This document shows positions 53,787 through 63,052 of a stretch of 64,000 nt of DNA, one piece after another. The notes under the pieces are model-generated. The model saw only the letters and a program-made list of their open reading frames with translations, searched no databases and was not told the origin of the DNA. The DNA is from Martinezella miluonensis. Lineage in GTDB: Bacteria; Pseudomonadota; Alphaproteobacteria; Rhizobiales; Rhizobiaceae. The stretch covers positions 62,001 through 126,000 of the forward strand of contig NZ_FMAH01000001.1 of assembly GCF_900094545.1 (NCBI RefSeq). The letters run 5' to 3'. Positions within the stretch are counted from its first letter, which is position 1, and the number at the start of each line of letters is the position of its first letter. A program made the position numbers and the translations under genes.

Positions 53787-54170
53787 TCAATCGCCTTCGC
53801 CGGAAAGCAGAGAGGCGCCCGGCAAATACAGCGAGATCGGCCTGATTTCATAAACGGCGGTGGGATTGACGCGGCGCAATTCGCGGGCCGCCTCGACCGC
53901 TCCCTCGATAGTCGGAAAATCAACGACGTAGAAGCCAAGCAATTGTTCCTTCGTCTCGGCAAATGGGCCGTCGATGACCAGTCCCGCGCCTTTTCCGCGC
54001 ACGGTCACGGCGTTTTGCGTCGACCCCAGGCGCGCAGCCGGCCCCAGCGATTTCTGCGCGACCATGCGGTCGTTGATCTCCAGCAGGTCGGTCATGAGCG
54101 CGGCGTCTTCCTCCTCGCTCCACGACTCGACGATGTCTTCTTCATGATAGGCCAGAATAGCGTAGTACAT
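53787..54170 (-). CDS. YciI family protein
   Basis: A 127-residue protein with the DGPFAETKEQLLGFYVVD signature of the YciI/DGPF group and the YYAILAYHEE N-terminus. Members are found beside sigma-factor or glyoxalase genes, and the function is unsettled. GGGAG precedes the ATG. It is divergent from a glyoxalase-family gene, a common pairing. Confidence 0.88.
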   Translation of the reverse strand: MYYAILAYHEEDIVESWSEEEDAALMTDLLEINDRMVAQKSLGPAARLGSTQNAVTVRGKGAGLVIDGPFAETKEQLLGFYVVDFPTIEGAVEAARELRRVNPTAVYEIRPISLYLPGASLLSGEGD

Positions 54171-54350
54171 GGCGTCTCCCCATTGAGCCGTATGCCTGAG
54201 CGCTGGGGAGTAAAGCAGACGGATAGGAATCCAGAAACCCCGGATCTATAGGTAAATGCGCGCAAGACAATTTTCCGCGCCTTGCCTTCAGCGGGCACCG
54301 ATGGCATTGGCTTCGGATTAGAGACTGAGACGACCGATGGAGAGGCGCCC

Positions 54351-54746
54351 ATGGCCAAGATGATTCACTCGATGATCCGCGTGCTCGACGAAGCACGCTC
54401 GGTCGATTTCTACAATAGGGCTTTCGGGCTGGAAGTTGCCGACCGTATCGCCTTCGAGACCTTCACGCTGATCTATCTCAGCAATGCCGAGACCGGGTTC
54501 GAACTGGAATTGACGGTCAACCAGGGCCGTACCGAGCCCTATGCGCTCGGCAATGCCTATGGCCACCTCGCCGTCTCCGTCGCAGAGCTGAAGGACGAGC
54601 ATGCGCGCATGACGACGCTCGGGCTCAATCCCGGCAAGATCGTAGAACTCAATCGCGATGGGAAGGTCTTTGCCCTGTTCTTCTTCGTCACCGACCCCGA
54701 CGGCTATAAGATCGAGGTCGTGCAAAGACATGGGCGATTTCAATAG
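54351..54746 (+). CDS. VOC family protein, lactoylglutathione lyase-like
   Basis: A 131-residue vicinal-oxygen-chelate protein. It has the two-module glyoxalase I pattern with metal-ligand positions: MIHSMIRVLDEARSVDFYNRAFGLEV, FELELTVNQ, AYGHLAVSVAELKDEHARM and VTDPDGYKIEVVQR. It probably handles methylglyoxal-glutathione adducts, but related isomerases cannot be excluded. GGAG precedes the ATG at 54351. Confidence 0.88.
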   Translation: MAKMIHSMIRVLDEARSVDFYNRAFGLEVADRIAFETFTLIYLSNAETGFELELTVNQGRTEPYALGNAYGHLAVSVAELKDEHARMTTLGLNPGKIVELNRDGKVFALFFFVTDPDGYKIEVVQRHGRFQ

Positions 54747-54760
54747 GTCACACAAACCAA

Positions 54761-54780
54761 AGCCCCGCGCCAGCGGGGCT
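54761..54780. terminator. Hairpin terminator between glyoxalase-like and PRC-barrel genes
   Basis: AGCCCCGC (54761-54768), loop GCCA, GCGGGGCT (54773-54780), between convergent genes. T-rich sequence follows on the minus strand. Confidence 0.7.
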
Positions 54781-54805
54781 TAACGTACCGGCTCCGTCAG
54801 CGCGC

Positions 54806-55198
54806 TCACATCCAATAGGGTGGCACGCCAAAATAATCATGGCTCTTGTGGCCATGATGCTTGTTGTCGTGTTCATCCTTGATGGCGAAGCGGCGCGCTT
54901 TTTCAATGTCGTTCTTGGTCATGCTGACACGATAGCCGTCGATGCGGGCATCGTAGCGCAGCTTCTCCCAAGGCAAGCGGTAGTGATCCTGACCGATGCC
55001 GAAAAAGCCGCCGAAGCTCAGAATGACGAAAGCGATCCGACCATCGCTTTTTTCAAGCATCAGGCGCTCAATATGACCAATTTGCTTGCCGTCCGATCCG
55101 AACACTTTGGATCCTTCGACACGGTCGCAAGCGACCAGCATCGACATGTCCTTGACATAGAGGTCACGGCCAGGGACTTCGACACTCTCTTTATGCAT
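54806..55198 (-). CDS. PRC-barrel domain protein
   Basis: A 130-residue protein whose centre is a PRC-barrel: LVACDRVEGSKVFGSDGKQIGHIERLMLEKSDGRIAFVILSFGGFFGIGQDHYRLPWEKLRYD. The C-terminal tail is His/Lys-rich. AAGGAGG lies before the ATG at 55198; the frame is open to 55291 without support. PRC-barrel proteins of rhizobia are often stress-induced and of unknown role. Confidence 0.88.
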   Translation of the reverse strand: MHKESVEVPGRDLYVKDMSMLVACDRVEGSKVFGSDGKQIGHIERLMLEKSDGRIAFVILSFGGFFGIGQDHYRLPWEKLRYDARIDGYRVSMTKNDIEKARRFAIKDEHDNKHHGHKSHDYFGVPPYWM

Positions 55199-55544
55199 GT
55201 GCGCACCTCCTTTTGGATACGCTTTACATAAACTTGGAGCGTCCGATCTGCTCTTCCAGGCACACGATGCTCCTAATGGGTATTCGCCCATGGCGCATTA
55301 ACGCTCCGTTGCAGCAAAAGTTCCAGCATTTTTTTCAAAACTGTAAAAAAACGTGAGTGCGCAGGAATTATTGACGCTTACGTTAAGGTTAGTATAGCTT
55401 TGGATACGCTCGAATGATTTAGTTGAGAGCGAGGGCTGCGACACCGTGAAAAGCGGGAGACTTTTCGGTCGCGCAGTGACACTCTGCATAACCGCCACTG
55501 CAATTGGCGGGGCGTGGTGATGATGCGTAAAGGAGGAAGTGCGC
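55199..55544. other. Divergent region upstream of fadD, 346 bp
   Basis: It contains the fadD promoter candidate and the leader. A long T/A-rich stretch occurs near 55330-55350. No coding frame is supported. Confidence 0.55.
55371..55398 (+). promoter_or_regulatory. fadD promoter candidate overlapping a TTGACG..ACGTTAA motif
   Basis: TTGACG (55371-55376), a 16-base spacer, then TATAGC (55393-55398). The -35 is part of TTGACGCTTACGTTAAGG, which matches the palindrome at 44064-44081 in 14 of 18 positions. Confidence 0.55.
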
Positions 55545-57242
55545 ATGAATTCAATCTCCGCTCCTTCGGATAGACCGCAGGTCAAAAAGATCTGGCTTGC
55601 GTCCTATCCGGATATCGTACCGGCCGAGTTGCCGCCGCTGGAGCATGCATCACTCGTCGAACTGCTGGAGGAAAGCTGCAGGCGCTATGCCGATCGCTCC
55701 GCCTTCACCAGCATGGGCAAATCAATCACCTATCGCGATCTCGACACGCAAACGCGCAAGATCGCCGCCTGGTTGCAGAGCCTCGGCCTCAAAAAGGGCG
55801 ATCGTGTCGCCGTAATGATGCCGAACGTGCTGCAAAATCCCGTCACCACCTATGGCATCCTTCGCGCCGGCCTCGTCGTCGTGAACGTCAATCCGCTCTA
55901 CACGCCGCGCGAACTCGAGTACCAGCTGCGCGATTGCGGCGCCAAGGCGATCTTCGTCCTGGAAAACTTCGCTCATACCGTGGAGCAGGTGCTGGCGCAT
56001 ACGGATGTGCGCCATGTGGTCGTCACCTCTCTCGGCGACATGCTCGGACTCAAGGGCCATATCGTCAACTTCATCGTCCGCAAGGTGAAAAAGCTGGTGC
56101 CGGCCTGGTCCATCCCCGGCCATCGCAACTTCAAGGCCGTGATTGCCGAGGGCGCACGCCTGCCGCTCAAGCCATCCGAGCTCGGCGGCAGCGATATCGC
56201 TTTCCTGCAATATACCGGCGGCACGACCGGCGTTGCCAAGGGCGCGATCCTCACCCATGCGAATCTGCTGGCAAACCAGCAGCAATTGCTGCTCTGGCTG
56301 CAATCCGCCTACATCAGCAAGCCGCGCCCCGAACAGCTGACCTTCGTCTGCGCGCTGCCGCTCTACCACATCTTCGCGCTGACGGTGAATTCGTTGATGG
56401 GCATGTCGCTCGGCGGCCATAACGTGCTGATCGCCAACCCTCGCGACATACCGGCCTTCATCAAGGAGCTGGGCAAATACAAGTTCGACATGTTCCCCGG
56501 CCTGAACACGCTGTTCAATGCGCTGATGAACAATCCCGAATTCACCAAGCTCGACCTTTCCAACACGGCGACGCTTGCCGGCGGCATGGCGGTGCAGCGG
56601 CCGGTTGCCGAACGCTGGCAGAAGATGACGGGGGCCTGGATTACAGAAGGCTATGGGCTTTCCGAGACTTCACCCGTTGCCAGCGCCAACCGCTTCGATA
56701 GTTCCGAGTTCTCCGGCACGATCGGCTTGCCGATCACGGGCACTGAATTCGACATTCGCGACGAGAACGGCAAATCGCTGCCGCTCGGCGAAGTCGGCGA
56801 GATCTGCATCCGCGGGCCGCAGGTGATGGCAGGCTATTGGAAACAGCCGGCAGAAACCGCGCGCGTGATGACATCGGACGGCTTCTTCCGCAGCGGCGAC
56901 ATGGGCTTCATGGACGAACGCGGCTATACCAAGATCGTCGACCGCAAGAAGGATATGATCCTGGTATCGGGCTTCAACGTCTATCCCAACGAGATCGAGG
57001 AAGTCGCCGCCATGCATCCGGGCGTTCTGGAGGCGGCGGCGATCGGCGTGCCGGATCCGCATTCCGGCGAGGCGGTGAAACTCTTCGTCGTCAAGAAGGA
57101 CCCGGCCCTGACCGAGGCCGACCTAAAGGCCCATTGCGCTGAAAACCTGACGAACTACAAGCGCCCGCGTTTCATCGAATTCCGCTCCGAACTGCCGAAA
57201 TCGAATGTCGGCAAGATCCTGCGTAAGGAGTTGCGCGGCTGA
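55545..57242 (+). CDS. fadD: Long-chain fatty acid-CoA ligase
   Basis: A 565-residue AMP-forming enzyme activating fatty acids to acyl-CoA. Motifs: P-loop YTGGTTGVAKGAILTH, ITEGYGLSETSPV, and the FadD signature DGFFRSGDMGFMDERGYTKIVDRKKDMI, with the catalytic lysine near KSNVGKILRKEL. AGGAGG lies eight bases before the ATG at 55545. In Sinorhizobium fadD is linked to swarming and symbiosis, and its gene precedes pgi as here. Terminator-like pairing follows the stop. Confidence 0.95.
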   Translation: MNSISAPSDRPQVKKIWLASYPDIVPAELPPLEHASLVELLEESCRRYADRSAFTSMGKSITYRDLDTQTRKIAAWLQSLGLKKGDRVAVMMPNVLQNPVTTYGILRAGLVVVNVNPLYTPRELEYQLRDCGAKAIFVLENFAHTVEQVLAHTDVRHVVVTSLGDMLGLKGHIVNFIVRKVKKLVPAWSIPGHRNFKAVIAEGARLPLKPSELGGSDIAFLQYTGGTTGVAKGAILTHANLLANQQQLLLWLQSAYISKPRPEQLTFVCALPLYHIFALTVNSLMGMSLGGHNVLIANPRDIPAFIKELGKYKFDMFPGLNTLFNALMNNPEFTKLDLSNTATLAGGMAVQRPVAERWQKMTGAWITEGYGLSETSPVASANRFDSSEFSGTIGLPITGTEFDIRDENGKSLPLGEVGEICIRGPQVMAGYWKQPAETARVMTSDGFFRSGDMGFMDERGYTKIVDRKKDMILVSGFNVYPNEIEEVAAMHPGVLEAAAIGVPDPHSGEAVKLFVVKKDPALTEADLKAHCAENLTNYKRPRFIEFRSELPKSNVGKILRKELRG

Positions 57243-57265
57243 CATAATTCCGTGTCATTCAGAAG

Positions 57266-57303
57266 GCTGCTCACCTTAGCCGGCGAGCGGCCTTTTTTCT
57301 TTT
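57266..57303 (+). terminator. Terminator after fadD
   Basis: AAGGCTGCTC and GAGCGGCCTT pair imperfectly around a ~12-base loop, followed by TTTTTTCTTTTT. Confidence 0.7.
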
Positions 57304-57416
57304 TGGACGATACGTGAACTTGATTTACGCCCTACATAGGGAATAGTTTCCGCGACCAACTCAGAGTGCCCTGCCCTCTCCGGACGGCAAGCGGCGCGAA
57401 CCGCAAGGAGTCCTCC

Positions 57417-59042
57417 ATGAACGCCCTCGTCGATCAACTGAAGAGCATCGCATCTGCAACGAAGGCCACCGATATTCGCGCCGCCTTCGCCTCCGATCCA
57501 ATGCGCTTTTCCCGCTTCAACGCGTCTTTCGACGACCTGTTGATGGACTATTCCAAGACGGCGGTAAACGACGATATTCTGGGCCTTCTCGAGAAGCTTG
57601 CGGACGAGGGCGGCGTCGCGGCCAAGCGCGAGGAAATGTTCTCGGGCGTTGCCATCAACTTCACCGAAAACCGCGCCGTCCTGCACACCGCGCTGCGCAA
57701 TCGCTCCAATACGCCTGTGCTGGTCGACGGCAAGGATGTCATGCCTGACGTCAACGGCGTTCTGGCCGCCATGGGCAAGTTTGCCGACGGCATCCGCTCC
57801 GGCGCGCTGAAGGGCTCGACGGGCAAGGCGATCACCGATGTCATCAATATCGGCATCGGCGGCTCCGATCTCGGCCCGGTCATGGCGACGCTCGCGCTCG
57901 CCCCCTTCCATGACGGCCCGCGCTCTCATTTCGTTTCCAACATCGACAGCGCCCACATCGCCGATATCCTGAAGCTCGTTAAGCCGGAAACGACGCTGTT
58001 CATCGTCGCCTCGAAGACCTTCACGACAATCGAAACGATGACCAACGCGCAGACGGCGCGCAAGTTCATCGCCGATGCGCTTGGCGAAGCTGCCGTACAG
58101 CACCACTTCGCCGCCGTTTCGACGGCGCTCGACAAGGTTGCGGCCTTCGGCATCGACGGCGAGCGCGTCTTCGGCTTCTGGGATTGGGTCGGCGGCCGCT
58201 ACTCGATCTGGTCAGCCATCGGCCTGCCGCTGATGATCGCCGTCGGCCCGGAAAACTTCGGCAAATTCCTCGATGGCGCGCATGCGATGGACAACCATTT
58301 CCGCAAGGCGCCGTTCAAGGAAAACCTGCCGATGCTGCTCGGCACCATCGGCTTCTACCATCGCAACGTGCTCGGCTATCCCACGCGCGCGATTCTGCCC
58401 TACGACCAGCGCCTGTCGCGCTTCCCGGCCTATTTGCAGCAGCTGGACATGGAATCGAACGGCAAGGGCGTCACCATCGACGGCACGCCGGTCGAAGGCA
58501 ATTCCGGCCCGGTCGTCTGGGGCGAGCCCGGCACCAACGGCCAGCACGCCTTCTACCAGCTCATCCACCAGGGCACGAGCGTCATCCCCGCCGAATTCAT
58601 GATCGCCGCCAACGGTTTCGAACCGGAGTTGCGCCACCAGCACCAGCTGCTAATGGCCAATTGCCTGGCGCAGTCGGAAGCGCTGATGAAGGGCCGCACC
58701 TTCGAAGAGGCCAAGGCACAGCTCACCTCGAAGGGCATGGACGGCAAAAAGGCCGACTTCATCGCACCGCACCGCGTCTTCACCGGCAACCGCCCGTCGA
58801 TCACCTTCGTCTACGACAAGCTGACGCCGTTTGCTCTGGGACGCCTGATTGCGCTCTACGAACATCGCGTCTTCGTCGAAGGCGTGCTGTTCCGCATCAA
58901 CTCCTTCGACCAGTGGGGCGTCGAGCTCGGCAAGGAACTGGCGACGGGCCTGCTGCCTGTTATCGAAGGCAAGGAAAGCGCTGCCGGCCACGATTCCTCG
59001 ACGCAGGGGCTTGTGGCTGCGCTAGCAAGCCGCGCGAAGTAA
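57417..59042 (+). CDS. pgi: Glucose-6-phosphate isomerase
   Basis: A 541-residue cytoplasmic enzyme interconverting glucose-6-phosphate and fructose-6-phosphate. Motifs include [58 protein letters not shown], the phosphate-isomerase signature [19 protein letters not shown] and a [12 protein letters not shown] end. AAGGAG precedes the ATG. It is flanked by fadD and the convergent fructokinase gene, with a very strong terminator after it. Confidence 0.97.
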   Translation: MNALVDQLKSIASATKATDIRAAFASDPMRFSRFNASFDDLLMDYSKTAVNDDILGLLEKLADEGGVAAKREEMFSGVAINFTENRAVLHTALRNRSNTPVLVDGKDVMPDVNGVLAAMGKFADGIRSGALKGSTGKAITDVINIGIGGSDLGPVMATLALAPFHDGPRSHFVSNIDSAHIADILKLVKPETTLFIVASKTFTTIETMTNAQTARKFIADALGEAAVQHHFAAVSTALDKVAAFGIDGERVFGFWDWVGGRYSIWSAIGLPLMIAVGPENFGKFLDGAHAMDNHFRKAPFKENLPMLLGTIGFYHRNVLGYPTRAILPYDQRLSRFPAYLQQLDMESNGKGVTIDGTPVEGNSGPVVWGEPGTNGQHAFYQLIHQGTSVIPAEFMIAANGFEPELRHQHQLLMANCLAQSEALMKGRTFEEAKAQLTSKGMDGKKADFIAPHRVFTGNRPSITFVYDKLTPFALGRLIALYEHRVFVEGVLFRINSFDQWGVELGKELATGLLPVIEGKESAAGHDSSTQGLVAALASRAK

Positions 59043-59059
59043 TATCTCCATCGGAAACA

Positions 59060-59095
59060 AAAGAGCCCGCCTGAAGCATCAGGCGGGCTCTTTTA
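59060..59095. terminator. Bidirectional terminator between pgi and frk
   Basis: Perfect 16-bp stem AAAAGAGCCCGCCTGA / TCAGGCGGGCTCTTTT (59060-59075, 59080-59095) with loop AGCA; T-tails on both strands. Confidence 0.95.
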
Positions 59096-59121
59096 TTGGA
59101 AGACTTGAAAGTCGAGGGAGC

Positions 59122-60048
59122 TCAGAGCCCGATCTCATGCGCCCACGGCGGATTGGCGCCGGCGCGGGACACCGTCACAGCCGCGGCCTTGGCGCCGAGC
59201 GCCAGCGCATCCTGCAACGCCTTTTCACTCAAAGCAGCGACCTGAGCCTTGGTCAGCAGGTTATTCATCTTCAGCGAGGCCAGAATGCCGGCATCGAAGG
59301 TGTCGCCTGCACCGACGGTATCGACCACGGTGACGCGCTCGCTCGGAACCGAGACCTTCAGCGACTTGGTGTAACCGGTTGCGCCTTGCGCACCCTTGGT
59401 GATGACGACGAGCTTGGCGCCCTGGCCTAGCCAATGCGCGGCGAGCTCATCGTGATTGCCAGCGATGCCGAACCATTCCAGATCCTCATCGGAGAACTTC
59501 AGGATGTCGGACATGGCGACCATCCGGTTCAGACGGGCCATGTGCGCGGCCTTGTCCTTGATGAAGCCCGGACGGATGTTCGGGTCGAGCGAGATCACGC
59601 GGCTCTGATGCTCGCGCTTCATCAGCGCCTCATAGGTCGCACCGCAAGGATTGGGGATCAGGCTGATCGCACCGAAATGCAGGGCTTCGCAATCATCACC
59701 GAGCGTCGGCAGATCGGCCTCGGTGATCATGCGGCCGGCCGTGCCTTCGTCGTAGAAGGCATAGGTCGCCTGGCCGTTGACGAGCTTGACGAAAGCGATC
59801 GTGCTCGGACGGGGCGTGATGGCGCAGTAGCTATAGTCGACCTTGGAGGCGGATAGCGTTTCGCGCAGGATGTCGCCCATCATGTCATCGGCGAGGCCGG
59901 TGAAGAAGCCCGTGGGGACGCCGAGACGGCCAAGCGCTATCGCAGTGTTGAAGATCGCACCGCCGGCATAGGGGGCAAAGCCCTTTTCGCCCTGCGTTGT
60001 CTCCCGCGGCAGCATGTCGATCAAAGCTTCGCCACAGCACAATATCAT
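59122..60048 (-). CDS. frk: Fructokinase (PfkB family)
   Basis: A 308-residue sugar kinase with the two PfkB signatures: GGAIFNTAIALGRLGVPTGFFTGLADD and DTVGAGDTFDAGILASL (catalytic Asp in GAGDTFDAG). Its position next to pgi fits fructose use, and the pair pgi-frk is conserved in rhizobia. GGGAGG precedes the ATG. Specificity for fructose is inferred from context; other PfkB sugars are possible. Confidence 0.88.
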   Translation of the reverse strand: MILCCGEALIDMLPRETTQGEKGFAPYAGGAIFNTAIALGRLGVPTGFFTGLADDMMGDILRETLSASKVDYSYCAITPRPSTIAFVKLVNGQATYAFYDEGTAGRMITEADLPTLGDDCEALHFGAISLIPNPCGATYEALMKREHQSRVISLDPNIRPGFIKDKAAHMARLNRMVAMSDILKFSDEDLEWFGIAGNHDELAAHWLGQGAKLVVITKGAQGATGYTKSLKVSVPSERVTVVDTVGAGDTFDAGILASLKMNNLLTKAQVAALSEKALQDALALGAKAAAVTVSRAGANPPWAHEIGL

Positions 60049-60125
60049 TCCGGCCTCCCAAAGAGCGCGTCTATCTTATCCAGTCTCATAAATCGATTAG
60101 ATAAATTCACGGCAAAAGCAAAGCG

Positions 60126-60824
60126 TCAGTTTTTCGGCAGCTCCGAAATACCGCCATTCCGGCTGGACCAGGGGAGCGGCGCATTGAGAAAGGCCTCGAC
60201 CTCGTCGAGCGTCTTCTCGTCGAACAGCTTCTGTTCCTTGGCAACGGCGAGCACATCGCGCCAAGTGGCGATGTGATGCAGGCGGACCTTTCTGTTGGCA
60301 AAACGCTGTTCCGCCTCGGGGAAAATGCCGTAATAGAACAGCGCCATGCCATGATCGACGATGCCGCCGGCCGCACGGATGGCGTCGATGAAGGTGAACA
60401 TGCTGCCGCCGGCCGTCGTCAGATCCTCGATGACGAGCACGCGCGCACCATCCCGCATATCGCCTTCGATCTGGGCGTTGCGACCATGCCCCTTTGGCTG
60501 CTTGCGAACATAGATCATCGGCAGGTTCAGGCGCTCGGCCAGGAAGGCGGCGAAGGGAATGCCCGCCGTCTCGCCACCGGCAACGCAGTCGAACTGCTCG
60601 AAGCCTGCATTGCGCATGACAATGCTTGCGGCGAAATCCATGACCGTCGAGCGGATGCGCGGATAGGAGATCAGCTTGCGGCAATCGATATAGACCGGGC
60701 TCGCCATGCCGGAGGCGAACTTGTAGGGCTTGTCGGCGCTGAAATGGACCGCCTTGATCTCCCAAAGCATCCTGGCCACCAGCTCAGCCATGACGGAGCG
60801 ATCGGTAAATGTCATCTGGGTCAT
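60126..60824 (-). CDS. pyrE: Orotate phosphoribosyltransferase
   Basis: A 232-residue enzyme joining orotate to PRPP to form OMP. The PRPP loop is [24 protein letters not shown], and the family core includes [20 protein letters not shown] and [41 protein letters not shown] lies before the ATG at 60824; the frame runs on to 60968 but overlaps the TetR gene. It is 77 bases upstream of frk on the same strand. The pyrC gene that follows pyrE in Sinorhizobium is not present here. Confidence 0.95.
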   Translation of the reverse strand: MTQMTFTDRSVMAELVARMLWEIKAVHFSADKPYKFASGMASPVYIDCRKLISYPRIRSTVMDFAASIVMRNAGFEQFDCVAGGETAGIPFAAFLAERLNLPMIYVRKQPKGHGRNAQIEGDMRDGARVLVIEDLTTAGGSMFTFIDAIRAAGGIVDHGMALFYYGIFPEAEQRFANRKVRLHHIATWRDVLAVAKEQKLFDEKTLDEVEAFLNAPLPWSSRNGGISELPKN

Positions 60825-60957
60825 GCGGGGGGCCTCCTTCGCAGCGCTAATGTTCCAGCGGCAATAGCAGCAAGCGGCCCGGGTTTCCAGACGCATGGAA
60901 GGTTTTGCAGGCATCCGTCGCCGGCGCCACAGCCCTCCCTCCGTAAAAAGCCGCCTG

Positions 60958-61605
60958 TCAAACCACACCGAGATCGGCGGGCAGCATCACCTTGAACAAC
61001 GCAATCACCTTGTCGCCTTCTTCCCGTTCGATCGAAATCGCATAGCGGACCGCCGCAGCGACAAGCTGCATGGTCAATCTGGCGATCCTTGCCAGCTCGG
61101 AATGGTCGCGCTCCGGCCACAGGCGCTGGAGGACAGTGAGAAAAGCCTGCGAATGCCATTCCATGTCCTCGGCATCGACCTGCTGCAGCAGCTTGTCGGC
61201 ATGGGTTGCGTGCCAGATGTCGCGCATGACGGGCTCATCGAGAAACATGGCGTAATAGCCATCGACAATACGGCCAAGCGCGGACTGGAGCTGATCGCGG
61301 CTTTTGATCGCCTCCAGTTCATCCCCGACGCATTGGCGACCCTGCTCGTTATAGCGTTCGGCCAGCACGCGGATGATCGCCGTCTTGTCCGGGAAATATT
61401 GATAGAGCGAGCCGAAGGAGACGCCTGCCTTTTCGACGATCTCGCCCATGCGCAGCGCATCGCTGCCGTTCCTGGCAATCAGCTCGGATGCCACCGAAAG
61501 GATCAGATCCACGCGTTCGCGGCCGCGCTGCTGGCTGGGTATGCGCCGCGGCGTGCCCGCCTCGTCCTTGCTGCGCCTGCGCTTCGCGACCGGTTCCTGC
61601 GTCAT
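60958..61605 (-). CDS. TetR family transcriptional regulator
   Basis: A 215-residue regulator: basic N-terminus, then the TetR DNA-binding domain [55 protein letters not shown], followed by a helical ligand domain. It is divergent from an NmrA-like/DUF1772 pair; direct repeats between the starts are probable operators. AGGG precedes the ATG closely. The frame overlaps no supported gene. Confidence 0.9.
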   Translation of the reverse strand: MTQEPVAKRRRSKDEAGTPRRIPSQQRGRERVDLILSVASELIARNGSDALRMGEIVEKAGVSFGSLYQYFPDKTAIIRVLAERYNEQGRQCVGDELEAIKSRDQLQSALGRIVDGYYAMFLDEPVMRDIWHATHADKLLQQVDAEDMEWHSQAFLTVLQRLWPERDHSELARIARLTMQLVAAAVRYAISIEREEGDKVIALFKVMLPADLGVV

Positions 61606-61626
61606 GTCATTCCCTACCTGTGACTG

Positions 61627-61655
61627 TTGACAAGCAATATAAGAGAGTTTATCAC
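61627..61655 (+). promoter_or_regulatory. Promoter of the NmrA-like operon
   Basis: TTGACA (61627-61632), a 17-base spacer and TATCAC (61650-61655). The -10 lies inside the first TTTATCACATTT repeat, so repression by binding there is plausible. Confidence 0.6.
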
Positions 61656-61685
61656 ATTTCGCAAATGAGAGAATTTATCACATTT
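61648..61685. repeat. Direct repeats TTTATCACATTT, probable TetR operator
   Basis: Copies at 61648-61659 and 61674-61685, 26 bases apart, each preceded by GAGAG. They lie between the divergent TetR and NmrA-like genes. Confidence 0.6.
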
Positions 61686-61704
61686 TGTGCAGGAGGAGCT
61701 TGAA

Positions 61705-62535
61705 ATGCAGATTTCGACTGTTGCCGTCATCGGCGGATTGGGAAAAACCGGCGGCCGGGTTGCCGAACGGCTGAGGGCGCGCGGCATCAAGGTTCGCGCC
61801 GCCTCGCGCTCAACGACACCGAACTTCGATTGGCAGGACCGCGGCAGTTGGCATCAAGCGCTTGAAGGCCCGTCGGCCGCCTATGTCACGTTTCAGCCGG
61901 ACCTCGCCGTGGCCTGGGCGGCCGATGCCATTGCGGCCTTTGCGAAGGCGGCTATCGATGCCGGCGTGAACCATATCGTCCTGCTTTCCGGCCGCGGCGA
62001 GGATGGAGCGATCCTGAGTGAAACAAAGCTCAAGGCCGCCGGCGTGGATTACACCGTGTTGCGCGCCAGCTGGTTCAACCAGAATTTCAGTGAGGGCGCC
62101 TTTATCGACGGAATTCTCCAGGGGAAACTCGCGTTGCCCGCCGGCGATGTGCCAGAGCCTTTCGTCGATGCTGACGACCTTGCCGACGCGGCCGTCGAGT
62201 GCCTCATCAATCCGCGTCACCGCAACCAGACCTACGAGCTGACAGGCCCTCGCGCCCTGACATTTCGCGAAGCGGTTGCCGAGATCGCATTGGCCTCACG
62301 CAGAAGTATCGGATACGAAACGGTTCCGATCGATGCCTTCATCGCCGAAATGACCGCTTTCGGTCTGCCGCAAGAGGCCACCGATCTCCTGCATGAGCTT
62401 TTCACGCAGGTCCTCGATGGTCGCAACTCGCCCGTCATGGATGGCGTCAGCCAAATCCTCGGCAGGCAGCCGAAAGACTTTTCCGATTACGCCAACCAAA
62501 CTGCCGCAACCGGCATCTGGAGCATTCAGTCATGA
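61705..62535 (+). CDS. NAD(P)-binding NmrA-like oxidoreductase
   Basis: A 276-residue atypical short-chain dehydrogenase fold: VAVIGGLGKTGGRVAERLRARGIKVRAASRS (nucleotide-binding GxxGxxG variant), IDAGVNHIVLLSGRGEDG, DYTVLRASWFNQNFSEG, PFVDADDLADAAVECLINP. Such proteins reduce quinones or sense the NADP/NADPH ratio. AGGAGG precedes the ATG at 61705. The stop overlaps the next start (ATGA). Control by the divergent TetR regulator is likely. Confidence 0.88.
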   Translation: MQISTVAVIGGLGKTGGRVAERLRARGIKVRAASRSTTPNFDWQDRGSWHQALEGPSAAYVTFQPDLAVAWAADAIAAFAKAAIDAGVNHIVLLSGRGEDGAILSETKLKAAGVDYTVLRASWFNQNFSEGAFIDGILQGKLALPAGDVPEPFVDADDLADAAVECLINPRHRNQTYELTGPRALTFREAVAEIALASRRSIGYETVPIDAFIAEMTAFGLPQEATDLLHELFTQVLDGRNSPVMDGVSQILGRQPKDFSDYANQTAATGIWSIQS

Positions 62536-63011
62536 CTTTTCCGATCACAAGTATCGCGCTCATCATCGCGGCGCTCAGCAGCGGTCTTCTCGCCGGCGTC
62601 TATTTCGCCTTCTCGACCTTCGTCATGCAGTCCCTCGCCCGCCTTCCGGTCGACCAAGGGATTGCCGCCATGCAATCGATCAACGTCACGATCGTGCGTT
62701 CGCCATTCATCGTCGTGTTCATGCTGGCCGCCGCCCTGTCGGTCTTCATCGCCGCCATGGCCATCGTCTATTGGCGGGGCGGCGTCAGCGTGATGATGCT
62801 GGCGGGGGCTGCGCTCTATATCGTCGCCAGCTTCCTCTCGACCATCGTGTTCAACGTGCCGCTGAATGATGCGCTCGACAAGGTCGATGGCCATACAGCG
62901 GAAGCAGCACAGCTGTGGACGACCTATCTCAGCGATTGGATGCAGTGGAACCATGTGCGCACGGTGGCATCGCTTCTTGCCGCATGCGCCTTCGTACGGG
63001 CTCTGTTTTAA
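62532..63011 (+). CDS. DUF1772 membrane protein (anthrone oxygenase-like)
   Basis: A 159-residue protein with four membrane helices: IALIIAALSSGLLAGVYFAFSTFVMQSLARLP, FIVVFMLAAALSVFIAAMAIVYW, VMMLAGAALYIVASFLSTIVFNVPLNDALD and a C-terminal one. The FNVPLND and W..YL..W...NH motifs are typical of DUF1772. Related proteins take part in polyketide-like oxygenation, but the role here is unknown. It is coupled to the NmrA-like gene. Confidence 0.85.
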   Translation: MTFPITSIALIIAALSSGLLAGVYFAFSTFVMQSLARLPVDQGIAAMQSINVTIVRSPFIVVFMLAAALSVFIAAMAIVYWRGGVSVMMLAGAALYIVASFLSTIVFNVPLNDALDKVDGHTAEAAQLWTTYLSDWMQWNHVRTVASLLAACAFVRALF

Positions 63012-63052
63012 CCGGTCAAAAGAGAGCTACAGGGGCCTAGCGAAATGATCGG

